From Amaurobius ferox (taxonomy: Eukaryota; Arthropoda; Arachnida; Araneae; Amaurobiidae), in the NCBI GenBank assembly GCA_951213105.1, contig OX578147.1, positions 126,251,822 to 126,315,821 on the forward strand: DNA of 64,000 nucleotides. The letters run 5' to 3'. The notes under the pieces are model-generated. The model searched no databases, had not been told where the DNA came from, and was given only the letters and a program-made list of their open reading frames with translations. Below, in pieces: positions 58,987-64,000 of the stretch; within the stretch, counting starts at the first letter, position 1, and every line of letters starts with the position of its first letter. A program made the translations under genes and the position numbers.

Positions 58987-59572
58987 GTAAAGTGCACCTT
59001 CTATAGGTTTTAACTTCTAAAATTTTATATTATTGTTTTAAAAGCAATTGTATTATAGCCATGTATACACTAAGCACTACATCATACATGCTTAAACTAT
59101 AAGTAATTAGTTATTTCACTCAAATAATGTTGACAGTTTATGTGTACGAGAGAGTGGGGCACCTTGTGATACTTTTCAGTTTTTGATTTTTATAAATATT
59201 GTTTTTATAATTTTATCTGAACCAAACACTTATCTCATATCACTAAACACTTTTGCATAAGACAAAAGTATAATCTACTTCAAATGTCTTATACATAATT
59301 AATAAATATTTTTACCAGAACACTTCCAGTGTCCATGGGACAATGTATATAATGGAGAAAGCATTATTAATTGTTAACTTTTCTAAGACAAATTTGGTTA
59401 TATTTCAATATTAGTTCACGTCACATGTGCCTCTACGCCACGGTAATATAGTTCCCCTCTCCTCCAATCAGGGTTGGAGATATCAGCACAGTCTCCGAAT
59501 TTTTTTATCCTACTTTGTATATATTACAAAACCAATTATTAATGACTAAATTATAAATTGTTCTATATCTAG

Positions 59573-59688
59573 CTTGCTCTTGGAAATGTTATATCTGCTT
59601 TGGGGGACAAAACTCGGAAAGCAACCCATGTTCTATATTGAGACTCAACACTTACAAGGCTTCTTCAGGATTCTCTGGGTGGAAACAG
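59573..59688 (+). pseudogene. KIF21-like: kinesin exon h, with TGA at 59639-59641
   Basis: 116 nt, acceptor TATATCTAG, donor GTAAGA. It encodes LALGNVISALGDKTRKATHV, LY, TGA, DSTLTRLLQDSLGGN. The family consensus is VPYRDSKLTRLLQ, so TGA replaces Arg (CGA to TGA fits), Leu replaces Pro and Thr replaces Lys. Three changes in seven highly conserved residues indicate relaxed constraint. Confidence 0.9.
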
Positions 59689-60169
59689 GTAAGAATGATT
59701 AAATCTGTAATAGAGTGAGGTAGGGTCATACAACATTTCTAAAAATTGCTTTCTTACTTTCTCATACTATTGTACAGAAAAACTGTTATTTTTTTTTAAA
59801 GATTTTGGATAAAATATTTTCTTTTAAGTCATTCTAAATTGTTTAAGAAGTACAGTAGAGTCTTAATTATCCAAATTAATGTGGATTGAAAACAGTTCAA
59901 ATGCAGTCAAACTCTGTTAACACAGGGAAAGCTTCATATACTGCACTGTAAAATTTAGCATGTGTGACAATTTTCCCCTCTCCTCTAGGAGCTCCCTCAT
60001 TTCTGTCATTAAGGAAATATGTATCATGAAAAAAGATGTACAATAAATATATAATTATGTATTTACTTGTTTAGTACATGCTGTACATATTTGGGCACAT
60101 GTTCTAACTGTTTCCTGCTGTTTGATGTGTCACACTGTGGTCTCAATCACATTTAGGCCTTCTATATGT

Positions 60170-60455
60170 TGTTAATGAAACCCAGACCGTCCGACCTACC
60201 AGAAAGGTGTAAGGTAACTGTTTGGACGGCTGGGAAGTGCCACCCAATTTAGACCGGAACCCAGTGGGGGAGGCATCCACAGGGTCCGTACCCTCCTTCC
60301 CCTACCACCAACCTCTCGGAAGGACTTACGGACCCACATGTTTAACGTGATCGTACTCCGCGTGAACATGGCGGCAGTTTTGGAAGTGGCTGGAATCGAA
60401 CCCGGGCCTACCGAGTGCAACTCCAGCGTGCTAACCAATGGGCTACAGCGCCCCC
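60170..60455 (-). mobile_element. full-length tRNA-derived SINE with 15-bp target duplication
   Basis: Minus-strand SINE. The head contains RNA polymerase III promoter boxes: A-box-like TAGCCCATTGGTTAGC (60430-60445) and B box GGTTCGATTCC (60392-60402). The body follows with CCCACTGGGTTCCGGTCTAA, CCGTCCAAACAGTTACCTTA and GGTCGGACGGTCTGGGTTTC. It is flanked by a perfect AGGCCTTCTATATGT at 60155-60169 and 60456-60470. This copy defines the family seen truncated at 19.3, 25.1, 42.5 and 52.2 kb. It must be copied by a partner LINE. Confidence 0.92.
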
Positions 60456-60470
60456 AGGCCTTCTATATGT

Positions 60471-60526
60471 CGAAAGCCCAGGCCATCCGACTCGTCCGAA
60501 GACTTAGAGCAGCCGGTTGGATGGTA
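60471..60526 (-). mobile_element. 56-bp SINE tail inserted at the same target site
   Basis: It sits between the second and a third copy of AGGCCTTCTATATGT (60527-60541). On the minus strand it reads like a diverged SINE 3' end (GAGTCGGATGGCCTGGGCTT). It is therefore a heavily truncated second insertion with its own flanking duplication. Confidence 0.75.
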
Positions 60527-60838
60527 GGCCTTCTATATGTGAAATTCTTCTTCTGGCCTTTTGGACAATAACATCCTTGTCTTCACTGAGTAAATTTGTA
60601 ATTATGTCATTGGTCATTTCCTGTTGTGCATTTTCCTTGAAAACAAATTCCACAGGGAAATCACAAGTGTTGGTAGTTTAACTTCATCAGAAAAAGGGAT
60701 GAGTCAGGGAAAAAAGAGCTAAATCAGATAACATCACAGAATATTGGATGATCAGGACTCTACTGTACTTCCATCTTTATGAGTATGTGTGTGAGATATG
60801 AATACGATAGCCCAAGATGCATATATCATTATGAAATT

Positions 60839-60840
<2 letters not shown>

Positions 60841-60893
<53 letters not shown>

Positions 60894-60904
60894 ATATATA
60901 TATA
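60841..60904. repeat. TA microsatellite
   Basis: Uninterrupted AT dinucleotides of about 50 bp, followed by a shorter TATATATA and CACACA tail. Confidence 0.95.
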
Positions 60905-61585
60905 CACACATACACATTAATAATAAATTGGTTTTATTATTAAACATAAAATACCTCACAAATCAGTATCAATGAGCATATGTACGTTTTGGAAATCAAC
61001 TGGATTTCCTATTTCAGTGCAAAAAGTCTGGACCTGTACACTCAAATAATTACAAGGCTGTGTCGGCCAAGCTAAAAATATATATAAATTATGAAAATGT
61101 TTTACAGTTTGGTCAACGTTATGTAAAAACGGCCAAACTGAAAAATTACTGGCGTAATGTTTTTTTTATACATTATGTAAAAAAACACTGGGTAAAATTT
61201 TTTGTTTTTCCGCATAGTTAGAGCATGGATTATTGAACATTTAAGTTTTTTATATTATTTCCTACAGAGACCAATGAAAATTCCCAGAACAATGATAGTA
61301 AAAATTGGAATATGATAGTTTGAAAATCGTTATGCATTTGAAAGGTATTAAAATTATATGTATTAACAGAAATATATCAGCTATATTCATCCAATTCATC
61401 AATTTGACTAACCTGTATTCTAATTTAAAATTTTTTTAAAGAATTAAAAACAATTTGAATGATGTGTAAACGAAAGCTCATGAAAATATACATTCATGTT
61501 TATTCTAATGAACAATATACATGTGTCATCACAGTTACATGGTGTCGGTACAAGAATAGCACATGGCAATGCTAATTCAACAGAG

Positions 61586-61620
<35 letters not shown>

Positions 61621-62656
61621 TATATTTTCATTTAAAAGTTCATTTATTTTGAAAATATAATGGCTACAGCTTATTATTTAGCATTTAGATGTCATAATGT
61701 GCTACATCCTGAAAAAATAATGTTAATTAATGACTGAATAGAGCTGTAAACAACTTTGAAAATAACTAATCATTAGCATGTTGACTTATCTGTTAGAGGT
61801 AGATTTTTCTAAACAAAGGTGATATATTTTTGTTTTACTGAAATGTTTACAACTTTTTGCAAAATTAGACCCAATTCTTTCATTGGAAATCATTCTTGTT
61901 GGGATATTTTGATTTGCTATTACGTTAAATAAATTTCAATATTCTCTTTGTTAAATGGAGATTAATAGCAGGCGTCTTGTACCAGTTAGGCCTAACTGAC
62001 AAGCTTGCATAGAATTTTCAATAATATGAGTGCTTCTGTTTTGTACTGCCAATCAGTTAAAATTGATAAAATAGGATTAATATATTGTGTTTTAAAGGAT
62101 CATAATTACAAATAATTATTTGAAATTATATAAAGATTCAAATATTTTAAAACACATTACATAAAGATACAAACATTTATGTCATATAAGTAGTTTTCTT
62201 ACTTAACACAAAACCCTTTTTTATATATCAATTGAAAATTAATTCTCACTGACCTCTATCACAATTCAAACAAAAGCAAATAGTATTTACAATCTAAATT
62301 GAGAAATTCAAACTCATGTAACACAAGAATAAGAGTTGACACACTTGAAACTTTAATGTTATTTAAACATTAAATGCCTGAATTTGATTGGGTAATGAAA
62401 GATTTGATATTAAAAAGTAAGTGCATGAAACTTTCAAATAATTTAAGCATAATTAAAGCATGGACAAAGTTCAAATATTTCCTACTTTCAATACATGAAT
62501 ATAATAAACAATTATATTCACTGCACATATGTTGCTATTGCTTTTCCAGATCACCTGGTCTTTTATAACCTCAAACCCAAAGCGTGGATATTCCCCGTTG
62601 ATACAAATAGACATAAAAATATATAAAATATGAATGTATGAAAAATTCTAGTGTAA
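60905..62656. other. no gene seen; no further kinesin exon
   Basis: AT-rich, with a TA run at about 61590-61618. I looked for the next kinesin exon (QTIMIACVSP-type sequence) here and to the end of the window and did not find it. Confidence 0.5.
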
Positions 62657-63660
62657 ACTCCCCACACAACACAAGTACGTCCACAATAAGTCCAGAGGAA
62701 GTCCTATGCAGGATTTCACGACTTCCAGAGGAAGTCCTATATTTTCCTAAAGGCGTCTGGAGGAGGTCCATAGGAGATACAAATGTCTCTTTTTTTTACG
62801 ACCTGTGGAGATCCATTTTAGGATGATTTAATGACTTTTCAGGATGTGTTTAGGTTTTTAGTGGATTCTTTAGAAACCTGTAGGATGTCTTGCGACATAC
62901 CACAGGAGGCTTTTGGAATGTATGGGATGTCTTACGTAGGTTTCAATGACGTCTTCAAATTTTCCCTCAAAGCAAAATTATGTCCATAGAATTTACATAC
63001 AGGTAACGATACAGGTAATAACGATAAGTGTATATACAAGTAAGTGTAACGATTATGTTCCACACTTCAAAAAACAGTATAGGTCCACACAACACAAGTA
63101 CGTCCACAATAAGTCCAGAGGAAGTCCTATGCAGGATTTCAGGACTTCCTAAGGAAGTCCTATATTTTCCTAAGACGTCTTAAGGAGGTCCATAGGAGAT
63201 ACAAATGTCTCTTTTTTTTACGTCCTGTGGAGATCCATTTTAGGATGATTTAATGACTTTTCAGGATGTGTTTAGGTTTTTAGTGGATTCTTTAGGAACC
63301 TGTAGGATGTCTTGTGACATACCACAGGAGGCTTTTGGAACGTACGGGATGTCTTACGGCATGTAACTGGAGCCTATGGAGATCCTATTCAGTATGTGTT
63401 TAGGCTTTTAGTGGAATATTCAGGAACTTGTGGGACGTATTGCAGCATATCACAGGAGACTTTCGGGATGCTTTGTGGAATACCATTGAAGGCTTTCGGG
63501 ACTTATGGGATGTCTTATGCATATCATTGGAGGCTTTTGGAGCTATTTTTAGTAGGATTGACAGTGGTTCTAAGTTTTCTATAGGTTTCTTCAGGGATAT
63601 TATGGGACATGTTCTAGCACATTACAGGAGGATTTAGGATTTTTCAGGATGCTTTTCCTC
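62657..63660. repeat. higher-order minisatellite
   Basis: A 280-bp block (62657-62945) recurs at 63082-63360 with about 95% identity by eye, 425 bp apart. Both contain CACAACACAAGTACGTCCAC and ACAAATGTCTCTTTTTTTTA. Both blocks and the following 300 bp are built from diverged 55-70 bp sub-units around GGGATGTCTTACG and CACAGGAGGCTTTTGG. Short ORFs here are by-products. Confidence 0.88.
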
Positions 63661-64000
63661 TAGTTGCTTGTTTTATTTTCCCCATGTTAAACAGTTCCAA
63701 AATCACTAATTACTTTATTTTTTTTTAAATCTTTTTCCATGTTTTTATTAAACATAGATTCTGAGAATAGAAATGTGTTTTTAAAAAATTGTTAAAATAG
63801 AAGTATTTCTAATATTTTTGTAAAATGAATGCACATTACTTTTATAAACATACTAGAGAATACTTTAATTTTGCAGATTTTTTAAGAAAAGCATAAACCT
63901 TTCTCTTTTCTAAATCTACAATTGGTAGATAACGGGCAAGCTAAAGACTATTTTCCATAGGTTAACATGGGAAATAAAAAAAAAAAGAAACAAACAGTTA
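63661..64000. other. no gene seen
   Basis: AT-rich sequence to the window end, without supported features. Confidence 0.5.

Larger units (their letters stand above)
35287..59688 (+). pseudogene. KIF21-like: kinesin-4 family (KIF21-like) motor-domain gene with two in-frame stops
   Basis: Eight exons join in frame into 311 codons of a plus-end kinesin motor: 35287-35466, 36327-36369, 45627-45809, 47519-47572, 49425-49514, 53478-53597, 58840-58986, 59573-59688. Signature motifs appear in order: IRP, GYNATILAYGQ, TGSGKTYTMGTGFD (P-loop), [22 protein letters not shown] (switch I), [12 protein letters not shown] (switch II), [42 protein letters not shown]. The GTGFD extension and TGATGERA block point to KIF21 within kinesin-4. 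Every splice site is GT-AG. Two nonsense codons (35297, 59639) fall at conserved residues; both look like C-to-T changes. The first exon and everything after the eighth are outside the window or lost. Retained introns exclude a processed copy. Confidence 0.88.
59853..60765. mobile_element. pogo/Tigger-like non-autonomous element carrying nested SINEs
   Basis: The left end CAGTAGAGTCTTAATTATCC and the inverted right end CAGTAGAGTCCTGATCATCC match well and are flanked by TA (59851-59852, 60766-60767). No transposase was seen. Two SINE-derived insertions lie inside (60170-60526). It begins 165 bp after kinesin exon h. Confidence 0.8.

Noticed and set aside
35297..59641. Alternative genetic code or selenocysteine at the kinesin stops
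   Set aside because: Other frames in the window end normally at TAA, TAG and TGA; a TGA in place of Arg and a TAA in place of Gln fit simple C-to-T changes.
60392..60445. tRNA gene
   Set aside because: A and B boxes are present, but they belong to a SINE with body, tail and target duplication; no complete cloverleaf could be drawn.

Overview
This is eukaryotic nuclear DNA. Genes are split by canonical GT-AG introns, intergenic sequence is AT-rich, and transposable elements (TEs) are dense and diverse. The protein sequences, the TE mix (Merlin, piggyBac, pogo/Tigger, hAT, THAP-type, Jockey-like LINEs, Gypsy relics, a tRNA-derived SINE) and kilobase introns fit an arthropod, most likely a chelicerate such as a spider. 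That placement is inference. There is no bacterial-style content, no CRISPR array and no free-standing tRNA or rRNA gene.

Two host genes are recognisable. On the minus strand, positions 11921 down to 3096 carry the first four coding exons (138 codons, fully open, all splice sites canonical) of RTCA, the RNA 3'-terminal phosphate cyclase; later exons lie beyond the left edge. On the plus strand, positions 35287-59688 carry eight exons (311 codons) of a kinesin-4 family motor domain closest to KIF21. Frame and splice sites are preserved throughout, but two in-frame stops sit at conserved motor positions (TAA at 35297, TGA at 59639), so it reads as a young unprocessed pseudogene unless the stops are errors or allelic.

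Region by region: 1-3095 holds short repeats, a fold-back element and a hairpin. 3096-11921 is RTCA, with a Gypsy relic in intron 3. 12.5-16.3 kb has a long hairpin and a cluster of a CGCCAA-rich repeat. 16.9-19.6 kb has two opposed LINE fragments and a SINE. 19.9-20.4 kb is a short Merlin element with an 8-bp target duplication. 20.69-20.91 kb is an unrecognised small winged-helix-like ORF. 21.8-23.2 kb is a THAP-type two-gene DNA transposon relic. 23.9-24.4 kb is a Gypsy protease relic. 25.9-28.0 kb (minus) and 28.4-31.5 kb (plus) are two divergent LINE ORF1 loci, each with an open ORF1 and no recognisable ORF2; the plus copy is bounded by a perfect 12-bp target duplication. 32.7-34.5 kb holds a longer Merlin element, possibly nested in another repeat. 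35.3-59.7 kb is the kinesin locus, whose introns hold a near-intact piggyBac, a 0.9-kb fold-back, diverged satellite, SINEs, a pogo relic and a hAT relic. 59.8-60.8 kb is a pogo-like element with SINEs nested at a triplicated target site. 62.6-63.7 kb is a higher-order minisatellite.

The best candidates for something undescribed are the ORF1-only retroelement, the conserved second ORF in the Merlin family, the convergent THAP plus YqaJ/SWIM-type element, and the dying kinesin. All family assignments come from reading motifs by eye, without database searches.
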